Source of the DNA: DATAQC01 sp038238185 | GTDB lineage: Bacteria; Actinomycetota; Acidimicrobiia; Acidimicrobiales; AC-14 | Length of the DNA stretch: 64,000 bases | NCBI GenBank assembly: GCA_038238185.1 | Contig: JBBRXY010000004.1 | Coordinates: 1 to 64,000, forward strand | Direction of reading: 5' to 3' | Shown: piece by piece, positions 1 to 7,508 of the stretch | Numbering within the stretch: the first letter of the stretch is position 1 | Layout of the letters: every line of letters starts with the position of its first letter | The notes under the pieces: model-generated | Databases searched by the model: none | What the model saw: only the letters and a program-made list of their open reading frames with translations | Told to the model about the DNA's origin: nothing | Position numbers and translations under genes: made by a program

Positions 1-2
1 CC

Positions 3-77
3 GTCATCCCTGCGCCAGGCGGGCTCGCAGGCCGCATCCTCGAACTCCTCGCCGTCGACCCGATCACCACCCGCTGA
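3..77 (+). CDS. 3' end of an unidentified gene (partial)
   Basis: The window opens inside an open frame that ends at TGA 75-77. The 24 visible residues end in ILELLAVDPITTR. A hydrophobic helix followed by a short tail could be the end of a STAS-type or other small domain, but this is too little to name a family. A strong ribosome binding site (GGAGGA, 83-88) follows the stop, so the next translated frame starts close by. Reading frame and partial status are seen; function is unknown. Confidence 0.35.
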   Translation, partial: VIPAPGGLAGRILELLAVDPITTR

Positions 78-93
78 ACACCGGAGGACAACC

Positions 94-138
94 ATGGACA
101 ACACTCCACGCCCACTCATGTGCGGAACACCTGGCTAG
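94..138 (+). CDS. Possible 14-aa ORF with strong SD
   Basis: ATG 94 lies 5 nt after a near-perfect Shine-Dalgarno GGAGGA (83-88) and opens a frame of only 14 codons, MDNTPRPLMCGTPG, ending TAG 136-138. It could be a leader peptide for the DUF4129 operon, or the true start of a gene that lost its frame. The frame of the DUF4129 gene is open across this region, but no ATG, GTG or TTG was found in it between here and GTG 254. The SD is seen; both explanations are inference. Confidence 0.3.
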   Translation: MDNTPRPLMCGTPG

Positions 139-253
139 TGCCGTATCAGGCAGCGTTGGCGATGCTGACGCCGAGCCACGGGGCACCGCTGGCAAGGACG
201 CAGGACGCAGGCGCACCCTTCTGCGTGCGGCTGGGACGAGGACGCAGCCAGCG

Positions 254-1045
254 GTGGTCCTGGCCGGCGTGAGCGCGCCAAACGTTGCCTGCTGCGGCAC
301 TGGACGGCGGGCGGCCCGGGTAGCGGCGCTCCTGGTCGCGTCGGTTCTGGGTGTAGCGGGTGTCCTGGGCCTAGGCGTGCACGGGGTGGCACGCGCCGAT
401 TCGATGCCTTGGGCCGTCGGCGCTGGCTCGATCGCGGACGATTTGGCGATCCCCCAGAACGATCCGGCCAAAGCCCGGGGGATCGCCGACGACGTGCTCG
501 CCCGGCCCGAGTACCGCGTGCCGTCGCCGACCCTCGTCCAGCGAATCCAGCGATGGGTGGCCGATCTCGTCGACCGGGTCGTCGGTGCCCTAATCAGCGG
601 CGGCGGGGCGTCGTTCATCGCATGGGGGGTTCTGGTCTTGGCGATCCTCGTCGTCGGCTTCCTGGTGGCGCGGTTCGCCCGGGGCGTCACGCCCGACGCC
701 GGCCGGCCCACATCCGTGACGTCGCTGCCCCTGCGGACGGCCACCGACTGGCGAGCCGAGGCCGAGGCTCACGAGCGAGCCGGGCGGTGGCGTCCGGCCC
801 TGCGGTGCCGGTACCGGGCCCTGGTGGCCGACCTGGCTGCCGGGGGCGTGGTCGACGAGGTGCCGGGCCGTACCGCCGGGGAGTACCGGGCGGCGGTGAA
901 CGTGGCCGCACCCGACGTTGCCACCGACTTCGCGGCCGTCACCGAACTGTTCGAGCGGGCCTGGTACGGACGCGCCGCCACCAGTGCTGACGATGCCGCC
1001 CACCTGTCCTCCCTCGCCGATCGCGTGCTGGCGGGCGCACGATGA
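254..1045 (+). CDS. DUF4129 domain membrane protein
   Basis: 263 aa from GTG 254, the first usable start in frame. An N-terminal hydrophobic stretch (about residues 18-48, ending GVARAD) looks like a signal peptide or anchor. A second membrane segment lies near residues 117-138 (SFIAWGVLVLAILVVGF). The cytoplasmic C-terminal part (about 165-260) carries the DUF4129 pattern: an EAEAHERAGRWRPALRCRYR helix, then PGRTAGEYR and an FERAWYG helix. In actinobacteria this domain is encoded with MoxR ATPases, DUF58 proteins and transglutaminase-like proteins, as here. The stop overlaps the next start (ATGA). Exact function is unknown; a role in envelope protein quality control or assembly with MoxR/DUF58 is inferred from context. 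Confidence 0.85.
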   Translation: MVLAGVSAPNVACCGTGRRAARVAALLVASVLGVAGVLGLGVHGVARADSMPWAVGAGSIADDLAIPQNDPAKARGIADDVLARPEYRVPSPTLVQRIQRWVADLVDRVVGALISGGGASFIAWGVLVLAILVVGFLVARFARGVTPDAGRPTSVTSLPLRTATDWRAEAEAHERAGRWRPALRCRYRALVADLAAGGVVDEVPGRTAGEYRAAVNVAAPDVATDFAAVTELFERAWYGRAATSADDAAHLSSLADRVLAGAR

Positions 1046-2223
1046 CCGGGATCCCGCGCGCGACCACGTCGGACACCGGTTCTGGCGGAACGTCGCGCCG
1101 GCTGAAGGCGTGGGCACCAGTCCTGTGCCTGGTCACCGCGGCCATCGGGATCGCCGCGGTGATCGGGCCCGACCCCAATCCCGGTCCGCCCCTCGACCCC
1201 TCCTCGACGGCACCCGACGGGGCCAGGGCCGTGGTCGAGACACTGGCCGCCCTGGGCGCCGACGTGTCCGTTCAGCCGGGCGCCCCCGACGCCACCCGGA
1301 GGACCGCCCTGATTCTCGAAGACACCATGCTTGATGCCGACCGTTCGGCCACCTCCAGGTGGGTCGCGGCCGGAGGCACCCTGGTGGTGGCCGACCCGTA
1401 CTCGGCGCTCAACCCGGCCGACCTGGGGAGGCTGCGGTCGCCGGGCCTTCTCACGCCCGCACTCGAGCGGGGTTGCGCGGTCGCGGCGTTGCGTGAGGTC
1501 CGGCAGGTGGACACAGGCACCGTCACCCGCCTACATGGACCACCGGGTTCCACCTCGTGCTTCTCGAGCGGTGGGTCCCAGCGGCCTTCCGATCGGAGTG
1601 GTGGTCCCGACCCCGGTGCCTGGCTGGTGATCGTCACCGAGGGACGGGGAACGATTGTCGCTCTCGGCGGCCCCGATGCCTTCACCAATGCCCGGCTGGG
1701 CCGGGCCGACAACGCTGTGCTGGCTGCCGCCCTGCTCGCCCCCAGGCCGGGGGCGCGGGTGGCGGTCCTCGGGCCGCGCCCACCCGGTACCGGTACCCGG
1801 ACCCTGACCGACCTGGTGGCCCCGAGAGTGCGGCTGGCGTTGGTACAACTGGCGCTGGCCTTCGTGGTCGTGGTGGCCTGGCGGTCCCGTCGCCTCGGAC
1901 GTCCGGTGGTCGAGAGCCAGCCGGTCGAGCTGGCGGGCAGTGAGCTCGTCGTTGCCGTGGGCCACCTCATGCAGCGAGCCCGGGGCAGAGCCCGGGCTTC
2001 GGCCATCCTCCGCGAGGACCTACGACGCACGCTGGCCGTGCGCCTTGGTCTGCCGGCCGCCGCCACCTCCGATCAGGTGGCCGATGCCGCGGCCGCCTGG
2101 TCGGGTGTCTCGTCGGACCGGGTGCGTGACGTGTTGGACGGTGGTACCCCCGCCGACGAGGCTGCACTGGTGAAGATGGCCCAGTCGGTTGTGTCCGTTC
2201 GTGAGGAGGTCATCGGTGACTGA
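1042..2223 (+). CDS. DUF4350 domain membrane protein
   Basis: 393 aa. After an N-terminal membrane helix (about 22-42) comes the DUF4350 signature LDPSSTAPDGARAVVETL with GADV, a flavodoxin-like fold that resembles an IFT52/GldG-type sugar- or ligand-binding domain. A second membrane helix (about 260-278) is followed by a basic juxtamembrane segment and a helical C-terminal tail. It starts at ATG 1042, overlapping the DUF4129 stop by 4 nt, and ends 8 nt inside the MoxR gene, so the genes are translationally coupled. Members of this family are found between DUF4129 and MoxR genes in many actinobacteria. Its biochemical role is not known. Confidence 0.82.
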   Translation: MTGIPRATTSDTGSGGTSRRLKAWAPVLCLVTAAIGIAAVIGPDPNPGPPLDPSSTAPDGARAVVETLAALGADVSVQPGAPDATRRTALILEDTMLDADRSATSRWVAAGGTLVVADPYSALNPADLGRLRSPGLLTPALERGCAVAALREVRQVDTGTVTRLHGPPGSTSCFSSGGSQRPSDRSGGPDPGAWLVIVTEGRGTIVALGGPDAFTNARLGRADNAVLAAALLAPRPGARVAVLGPRPPGTGTRTLTDLVAPRVRLALVQLALAFVVVVAWRSRRLGRPVVESQPVELAGSELVVAVGHLMQRARGRARASAILREDLRRTLAVRLGLPAAATSDQVADAAAAWSGVSSDRVRDVLDGGTPADEAALVKMAQSVVSVREEVIGD

Positions 2224-3208
2224 CAAGCAGAGCGTAGGGCCCAATCGGCCCCCTGAGAGGGGTCACAGTGATTCCCGAGCCGTGGTGCTCGCGGTGCGCG
2301 ACGAGGTGGCCAAGGTCGTGGTGGGCCAGCAGAGCGTGATCACCGGGCTGATGGTGGCCCTCCTGGTGCGGAGCCACGTCCTGCTCGAAGGCGTTCCGGG
2401 TGTCGCCAAGACCTTGCTCGTGAAGGCCCTGGCCGCGTCGCTCGACCTCGACTTCAAAAGGGTCCAGTTCACGCCGGACCTCATGCCCTCCGACATCATC
2501 GGCCAGACGATCCTGTCCCAGGGATCGTTCCGGTTCCGCGAGGGTCCGGTGTTCACCAACCTCCTTCTCGCCGACGAGATCAATCGCACGCCCCCGAAGA
2601 CTCAGGCCGCGCTCCTCGAGGCCATGGAGGAGCGGCAGGTATCGGTGGAGGGCGAGGCCCGACCCCTGCCGGAGCCGTTCGTCGTGGTCGCTACCCAGAA
2701 CCCGGTGGAGTACGAAGGCACCTACCCACTGCCCGAAGCCCAGCTCGACCGCTTCCTCCTGAAACTCAACGTGGGCTACCCGACGGCCGACCAGGAGCTG
2801 GCCGTGCTGACCAGGCACGACCGGGGCCTCGACCCCCACGATCTCGCCGCCCAGGGTGTGGTTGCCGTGGGCGGAGCGGTCGATCTGGCCCGGGCCCGGC
2901 AGGAGGTGGCGACGGTGCGGGTGGAGGAGCCGGTGGCCGCCTACATCGTCAGCCTGGTCCGAGCGACCCGGGACTCGCCGTCGTTGGCCCTGGGTGCCTC
3001 GCCGCGAGGTGCCACCATGCTGCTGTGGGCGGCTAAGGCCTGGTCGTGGCTGGCGGCCAAGCCCTTCGTGACCCCGGACGAGGTGAAGGCGGTGGCCAAA
3101 CCGGCGCTCCGCCACCGGTTGCAACTGCGACCTGAGGTCGAGCTCGAGGGGGCCACCGCCGACGGCGTACTCGACGGCATCCTGGCGTCGGTTCCCGTGC
3201 CTCGGTAA
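2216..3208 (+). CDS. MoxR-family AAA+ ATPase
   Basis: 330 aa. Walker A is GVPGVAKT (59-66), Walker B LLADEINR (117-124), with a sensor-1 region VVATQNPVEYEGTYPLPEAQ and the arginine-finger segment AQLDRF. This is the full-length MoxR pattern. MoxR ATPases act as chaperone-like motors that remodel or activate partner complexes, often with a VWA-like DUF58 protein, which is the next gene. The start is GTG 2216, chosen because GAGGAGG lies about 8 nt upstream; a TTG at 2189 in frame has no such site. The first 20 residues (VGPNRPPERGHSDSR) are poorly conserved in type and contain one copy of the dispersed repeat described separately. Confidence 0.93.
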   Translation: MTDKQSVGPNRPPERGHSDSRAVVLAVRDEVAKVVVGQQSVITGLMVALLVRSHVLLEGVPGVAKTLLVKALAASLDLDFKRVQFTPDLMPSDIIGQTILSQGSFRFREGPVFTNLLLADEINRTPPKTQAALLEAMEERQVSVEGEARPLPEPFVVVATQNPVEYEGTYPLPEAQLDRFLLKLNVGYPTADQELAVLTRHDRGLDPHDLAAQGVVAVGGAVDLARARQEVATVRVEEPVAAYIVSLVRATRDSPSLALGASPRGATMLLWAAKAWSWLAAKPFVTPDEVKAVAKPALRHRLQLRPEVELEGATADGVLDGILASVPVPR

Positions 3209-4665
3209 TGCCCGTCCCCACCGGCCGGTTGGCGGTCGTGGTGCTGCTGGGCGCGGTCGTGGTGCTCCTGAGCCCGGCTCCGTTGGTGGGCTTCGCCTTG
3301 GTGGAGGCGGCCATCTTGGCGGTCGGCGTGATCGACTGGGCGCTCGGGGTTCGACCCGGTGACGTCCCCGTCGAGCGACACGTCGCGGGCGTGATCCCCC
3401 TCGACGGCGAGGCCGAGGTGGTGTGGCGGGTAGGCAATCCGGCCCGCCGGCCGAGAGGCACAGGCACAGCCCGCCGGCCGAGAGGCACAGGCACAGCCCG
3501 CCGGCCGAGAGGCACAGGCACAGCCCGCCGGCCGAGAGGCACAGGCACAGCCCGCCGGCCGAGAGGCAGCGGCACCGAGACGGCAGGCCGCCGACGTGGG
3601 CGTCGGCTGAGCGTGGCGCTGGCCGACGAGTTGGCCCCGTCCCTGCGGCCGTCGTCGCGCCGGGCCCGACTGGTCGTGCCTGCGTCGGGCTGGTCGTCGG
3701 CCAAGGCGGTGCTCCGGCCTTCCCGGCGAGGCCGCTTCGTGCTGAGCGAGATCGTCGTGCGCGTGTCCGGACCACTGCGACTGGTCGATCGTCAGGGCAC
3801 CCGTCAGCTTCCCGCGGTGGTGCGCGTATACCCACCGTTCAAGTCCCGCAAGGAGGCCGAGCTGCGCATCGACCGGGCCCGCATCCTCGAGGTCGGGCTG
3901 CGCTCGGCCGCCGGACGAGGAGGCGGCACCGAGTTCGACTCCCTCCGCGACTACTCCGTCGACGACGAGTTCCGCCGCATCGACTGGGCGGCCACGGGCC
4001 GGACCGGCCGTCCGATCGTGCGCACCTACCGGGCCGAGCGAAATCAGACCGTGCTGCTCCTGCTGGACTGTGGCCGCACCATGGCGGGACGGGTCGCCGA
4101 CGTCCCCCGCCTCGACCACGCCATGGACGCGGTGATGATGCTCACCGCCGTGGCCACCCGCCTGGGCGACCGGGCCGGACTGGTGGCATTCGACCGCAGG
4201 GTTCGGGCGGTCGTGCCCCCCGGGCACTCCCACGACCAACTGTCCCGCGTGACCGAAGCCATGTACGCACTCGAGCCTCAGTTGGCCGAGAGCGACTACC
4301 GGGGGGCGTTCGCCGAGACGCTCGTGCGCTTCCGGCGCCGGGCCCTGCTCGTGGTGTTCACCGAACTGGCCGACCAGGCCCTCACCGAGACGCTGCTCCC
4401 GGCCCTACCCCTGGTGGCCCGCACCCACCTGCTGGTGGTGGCCAGCGTGGCCGACCCCGAGGTGGCCGGCTGGGCCGAGGCGGAGCCGTCGGACGCCGGG
4501 ATGGCCTTCCGGAAGGCAGCCGCCGTGGCGGCCCGCACGGAACGGGCTCGCACGGTGGCCCGCCTCCGGGGCTTGGGGGCCACCGTCGTCGACGCCGAGC
4601 CCGGACGCCTGGCACCCCTGCTGGCTGACGCCTATTTGAAGGTCAAGGCGACGGGCCGCCTGTAA
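3208..4665 (+). CDS. DUF58 domain protein with internal tandem repeat
   Basis: 485 aa; ATG 3208 overlaps the MoxR stop by 1 nt. Two N-terminal membrane helices (about 5-45) precede a beta-rich region and the DUF58 signature at about residues 240-275 (GGTEFDSLRDYSVDDEFRRIDW). A VWA-like fold follows, with the nucleotide-binding-like LLLDCGRTM where a metal-binding DxS motif is expected. DUF58 proteins are partners of MoxR ATPases. The oddity is residues about 79-123: four copies of ARRPRGTGT plus one ARRPRGSGT, encoded by a 27-bp tandem repeat and very Arg-rich. The segment sits in a loop between N-terminal strands and looks like an insertion. The 3' end overlaps the convergent SpoIIM gene by 23 nt. 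Confidence 0.9.
   Translation: MPVPTGRLAVVVLLGAVVVLLSPAPLVGFALVEAAILAVGVIDWALGVRPGDVPVERHVAGVIPLDGEAEVVWRVGNPARRPRGTGTARRPRGTGTARRPRGTGTARRPRGTGTARRPRGSGTETAGRRRGRRLSVALADELAPSLRPSSRRARLVVPASGWSSAKAVLRPSRRGRFVLSEIVVRVSGPLRLVDRQGTRQLPAVVRVYPPFKSRKEAELRIDRARILEVGLRSAAGRGGGTEFDSLRDYSVDDEFRRIDWAATGRTGRPIVRTYRAERNQTVLLLLDCGRTMAGRVADVPRLDHAMDAVMMLTAVATRLGDRAGLVAFDRRVRAVVPPGHSHDQLSRVTEAMYALEPQLAESDYRGAFAETLVRFRRRALLVVFTELADQALTETLLPALPLVARTHLLVVASVADPEVAGWAEAEPSDAGMAFRKAAAVAARTERARTVARLRGLGATVVDAEPGRLAPLLADAYLKVKATGRL
3442..3576 (+). repeat. 27-bp tandem repeat, five units (family C)
   Basis: Five head-to-tail 27-bp units, each beginning GCCCGCCGGCCGAGAGGCA; the fifth has diverged at its end. The array keeps the DUF58 frame open because 27 is a multiple of 3. 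The first 19 bp of the unit are identical to the 27-bp repeat in the egtA gene at 36137-36200, where they are read in a different frame. Confidence 0.97.
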
Positions 4666-5710
4666 GTGCCATTTCCTGGGCGCGCATGGCGCCGGAGTCC
4701 GGCGGGATTCGCGCACCGGAACGGCCAGGGTCCTCGCCGATCGCGCCGGTGAGGCCCATGGATGCGGCGACCCGGCCGCGGGTCACGACCCATGCCAGGA
4801 ACGCTCCCTCGACGGCCACCCCGATGCCGACTCGAACAGCGGTGGGTAGACCCGAACCGGTGACGAAGCCCTCGATGATCCCCGCCACCGCGAAGGTGAA
4901 GATGAGGCCGAGGACGATCACCACCGCCCGCCGGCTCTCGGCGACCAGGGCCGCGCCGCGAGGACGGTCGCCGGGGTCGATCAGGGTCCAGCCGAGACGT
5001 AGTCCGGCGCCGCCGGCCACGCAGACCGAGGTCAGCTCCAGCAGCCCGTGCGGGAGCACCAGGCCCCAGAACTGGGCCTGGCGACCGGCCGCGGTGAAGA
5101 GCCCGGCGGCGGCGCCCAGCTGGGCGCCGTTCATCGCCAGCACGTAGGCGGTCGGCAGGCACAGGGCCACTCCGACGGCGAAGGCGAGGATGGCCACACC
5201 GACGTTGTTCACGAACACCTCCGACGCAAAGGCGGCGGCAGGTTCGGAGCTGTAGTAGTCGGAGAAGTCGCGTTCGACGTACGCCCTCCGGGCCGTCTCC
5301 GATCCGGTCGCGTCGCGGGCCCGAGCCGACGTGCCCAGCCATAGTCCCACTACCAGGGCGGGGACGAAGAAGAGGGCGGCGCTCGCGGCGATCGAGCGCC
5401 TGCAGTGCCACACCGCGCCGGGGAAGGTGAGGGCGAAGAACCGGCCGAGAGCCCGCCACGTGCGGGGCCGGACGCCGTAGACCACGGCCGCCGCCCGAGC
5501 CACCCGACGGCTGAGCACGGCGGTGAGGGCCGGGTCGCGGTAGTAGGTCTGGGCGTAGGACAAATGGGTCGAAACCCGTTGGTAGAGCACCACCAGCTCG
5601 TCGAGCTCGGATGCCGACAGCCGGCGCACGCCGCGTCCGGCGCGAGCTGTGAGCTCGTCGAGCCGCACCCACGTCGGCTGGTTGGCGAGGAGGAACCGGT
5701 CGACGTCCAT
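4643..5710 (-). CDS. Stage II sporulation protein M (SpoIIM)-like membrane protein
   Basis: 355 aa, convergent with and overlapping the DUF58 gene by 23 nt. A soluble N-terminal helical region (about 1-95: LDELTARAGR, YQRVSTHLSYAQTYYRDP) precedes at least five membrane helices, including AALFFVPALVVGLWLG, a LPHGLLELTSV motif typical of SpoIIM/DUF95 proteins, and two C-terminal helices. The family includes Bacillus SpoIIM, but in non-sporulating actinobacteria it is regularly found beside RDD, DUF58 and MoxR genes, as here. A role in envelope remodelling is likely but unproven. A GGGGAG site precedes ATG 5710. Confidence 0.88.
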   Translation of the reverse strand: MDVDRFLLANQPTWVRLDELTARAGRGVRRLSASELDELVVLYQRVSTHLSYAQTYYRDPALTAVLSRRVARAAAVVYGVRPRTWRALGRFFALTFPGAVWHCRRSIAASAALFFVPALVVGLWLGTSARARDATGSETARRAYVERDFSDYYSSEPAAAFASEVFVNNVGVAILAFAVGVALCLPTAYVLAMNGAQLGAAAGLFTAAGRQAQFWGLVLPHGLLELTSVCVAGGAGLRLGWTLIDPGDRPRGAALVAESRRAVVIVLGLIFTFAVAGIIEGFVTGSGLPTAVRVGIGVAVEGAFLAWVVTRGRVAASMGLTGAIGEDPGRSGARIPPDSGAMRAQEMALTGGPSP

Positions 5711-5719
5711 CGTCTCCCC

Positions 5720-5725
5720 TACGGT
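5720..5725 (+). promoter_or_regulatory. -10 hexamer for RDD gene
   Basis: TACGGT, followed by 6 nt and GTG 5732. It fits the leaderless pattern seen at other genes in this window and supports GTG 5732 over ATG 5726. Confidence 0.45.
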
Positions 5726-5731
5726 ATGCCG

Positions 5732-6679
5732 GTGACCGACCCGGCGTCGCAGGGCCCGCGCCGCGGGGCGGCGGGTACGACGATGGTCACGCCCGAGGCG
5801 GTGGCCCTAGAACTGGACCCGGCCAACGTGGGCTCGCGCCTGTTCGGGTTCGTCATCGACTGGTTGGTGATCACCCTCGTCGGGGGCCTGTTGTCGTTCG
5901 GGTTCTTCGCCGCCCTGCGGGGTGTGAACCTGGGCGTGGGGTGGGTGATCGCTGGTTTCATCCTGCTCTACGGCGGGCTGATCTTCGGCTACCCCGTGGC
6001 CTGCGAGACCCTGTGGCGGGGGCGCACCCTGGGCAAGGCCGCCCTGGGCCTGCGGGTGGTCACCGTCGAGGGGGCACCGGTGCGGTTCCGCCACGCCGCC
6101 ATTCGTACCGCCCTGGGCCTGGTCGAGTTCGGGATCACCGGCGGTGCCGTCGCCGTGGTGAGCATCATCGTCACCCCGCGCCACCAACGCCTGGGCGACC
6201 TCGTCGCCGGCACCCTCGTGCTGCGGGAGCGGTCGGGACTGAAGGCGCCGACACCGACGACGTTCACCGTCCCATACGGATTGGAGCCCTACGCCGCCAC
6301 CCTCGACGTGGCCGCGGTCACCTCCGACGACTACGCGGCGATACGCACCTTTCTGGTACGGGCGACGACCCTGCCGCCCCGGGTGCGCTGGTGGCTGTCC
6401 GAACAGGTCGCTACGCCCGTGGCCGCCCGGGTACGCCCGGCCCCGCCACCCGGCGTGTCGGCGGAGCCGTGGTTGGCCTGTGTCGCCGCCGTGTACCAGA
6501 CCGGCCGGACCGGCTGGTCACGACGGCCGCCCCCGCCGCCACCGGGTTTCGACGCGGTCGAGGTCTCACCGTGGGCATCGTCGCCACCGCCACCTGGCCC
6601 GGTTCCCCCCCAAGAACCTGTGCCATCCGGCCCTGTCGCCGACACACCCGGCGACGCCGGCTTCGCCCCTCCCGAGTGA
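5732..6679 (+). CDS. RDD family membrane protein
   Basis: 315 aa. The RDD domain occupies about residues 33-165: GSRLFGFVIDWL opens the first membrane helix with the conserved Arg and Asp, a second helix follows, and then the loop TLWRGRTLGKAALGLRVV and the terminal RHQRLGDLVAGTLVL, which supplies the second Asp. RDD proteins are small polytopic proteins, some of them linked to ion or solute transport. The C-terminal half is a soluble extension (about 165-265, proximal WWLSEQVA) and a Pro-rich tail. It is divergent from the SpoIIM gene with only 21 nt between start codons. The start was chosen from the -10 hexamer; ATG 5726 and ATG 5783 are alternatives. Confidence 0.87.
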   Translation: MTDPASQGPRRGAAGTTMVTPEAVALELDPANVGSRLFGFVIDWLVITLVGGLLSFGFFAALRGVNLGVGWVIAGFILLYGGLIFGYPVACETLWRGRTLGKAALGLRVVTVEGAPVRFRHAAIRTALGLVEFGITGGAVAVVSIIVTPRHQRLGDLVAGTLVLRERSGLKAPTPTTFTVPYGLEPYAATLDVAAVTSDDYAAIRTFLVRATTLPPRVRWWLSEQVATPVAARVRPAPPPGVSAEPWLACVAAVYQTGRTGWSRRPPPPPPGFDAVEVSPWASSPPPPGPVPPQEPVPSGPVADTPGDAGFAPPE

Positions 6680-6685
6680 GAGCGG

Positions 6686-7429
6686 TCAGGCCTTGTTGGC
6701 CCCGTGGGCCCGGACGAAATCGTTCACGGCGTGGTAGTCGTCGATCGACTCGCCGGCATCGCCCCAGAACCCCTCGAGAACCTCCCACTCCATGAGGCCC
6801 TCGGAGACGAACCAGTTGTTGACGTCGGTGATCTCCAGCTCACCCCGACCCGACGGTTCCAGGGTGGGGATCACCTCGAAGACGCGCTGATCGTAGAAAT
6901 AGATGCCGGTGACGGCGAAGGGGCTGGGCGGGTCGCTCGGCTTCTCCACGATGTTGGCGATGCGGCCCTCGTCGTCGAACCGGGGGACGCCGAGGTGGCA
7001 CAGGTGCGACGCATCGTCGACCTTGGAGAGCAGTACCCGGGCCCCTTCCTTCTGCGCCTCGAAGTTGGCGACTGCCGGCGCCAGGGACCCTCCGACGATG
7101 TTGTCGGCCAGCATCACCACGAGTGAGTCGTTCTCGACGAAGTGCCGGGCCAGGCCCAGGGCCTCGGCGATGCCGCCCGGGCGTTCCTGGTAGGCGTAGA
7201 CGAGCCGGTCGATGGCGTGCTCGTGCCCGCTGCCGAGCAGGCGCAGGAACTCTCCTGCGTGGGTGCCGCCCGTGACCACCATGATCTCGTTGACGCCGGC
7301 CTTGACCAGGGCCTCGATCGAATAGCTGATCATGGGCCGGTCGTAGATGGGGAGCAGGTGCTTGTTGGTGATCTGCGTGAGCGGGTGCAGACGGGTGCCG
7401 CTGCCGCCTGCGAGGATCACGCCCTTCAT
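6686..7429 (-). CDS. Sugar-phosphate nucleotidyltransferase (RmlA/RfbA type)
   Basis: 247 aa. The N-terminal MKGVILAGGSGTRLHPLT is the nucleotide-binding signature of glucose-1-phosphate thymidylyltransferases. Further family motifs are NKHLLPIYDRPMI, VVMLADNI (metal-binding Asp region), VEKPSDPPS and FWGDAGES. It probably makes an NDP-sugar, most likely dTDP-glucose, for surface glycans, which fits the many glycosyltransferases in the window. It is shorter than classical RmlA (about 290 aa) because it lacks the C-terminal oligomerisation helices, as in many actinobacterial paralogues, so substrate is uncertain. It is divergent from the cysteine desulfurase; TAGGGT (7437-7442) lies 7 nt before the start. 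Confidence 0.88.
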   Translation of the reverse strand: MKGVILAGGSGTRLHPLTQITNKHLLPIYDRPMISYSIEALVKAGVNEIMVVTGGTHAGEFLRLLGSGHEHAIDRLVYAYQERPGGIAEALGLARHFVENDSLVVMLADNIVGGSLAPAVANFEAQKEGARVLLSKVDDASHLCHLGVPRFDDEGRIANIVEKPSDPPSPFAVTGIYFYDQRVFEVIPTLEPSGRGELEITDVNNWFVSEGLMEWEVLEGFWGDAGESIDDYHAVNDFVRAHGANKA

Positions 7430-7436
7430 CCGCCCG

Positions 7437-7442
7437 ACCCTA
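7437..7442 (-). promoter_or_regulatory. -10 hexamer for nucleotidyltransferase gene
   Basis: TAGGGT on the minus strand, 7 nt upstream of ATG 7429; leaderless arrangement. Confidence 0.45.
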
Positions 7443-7496
7443 CCGGCCGAGGGGGTCCCGGCCGTTCCGACCGGAACGAAGGGTTCGGCCCCGGCC

Positions 7497-7502
7497 TAAC
7501 CT
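7497..7502 (+). promoter_or_regulatory. -10 hexamer for cysteine desulfurase gene
   Basis: TAACCT followed by 6 nt and GTG 7509. The identical hexamer and spacing occur at ligA. A hairpin CGTTCC/GGAACG lies just upstream (7463-7478), between the two divergent genes. Confidence 0.55.
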
Positions 7503-7508
7503 TTCGAC

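Noticed and set aside
3442..3576. CRISPR-like array
   Set aside because: The units are contiguous, without spacers, inside a coding frame, and no cas gene is nearby.
2210..3835. A 541-codon minus-strand open frame across moxR and DUF58
   Set aside because: It is antisense to two clearly conserved genes and has low-complexity, Arg/Gly-rich translation with no recognisable domain; a GC-rich shadow frame.
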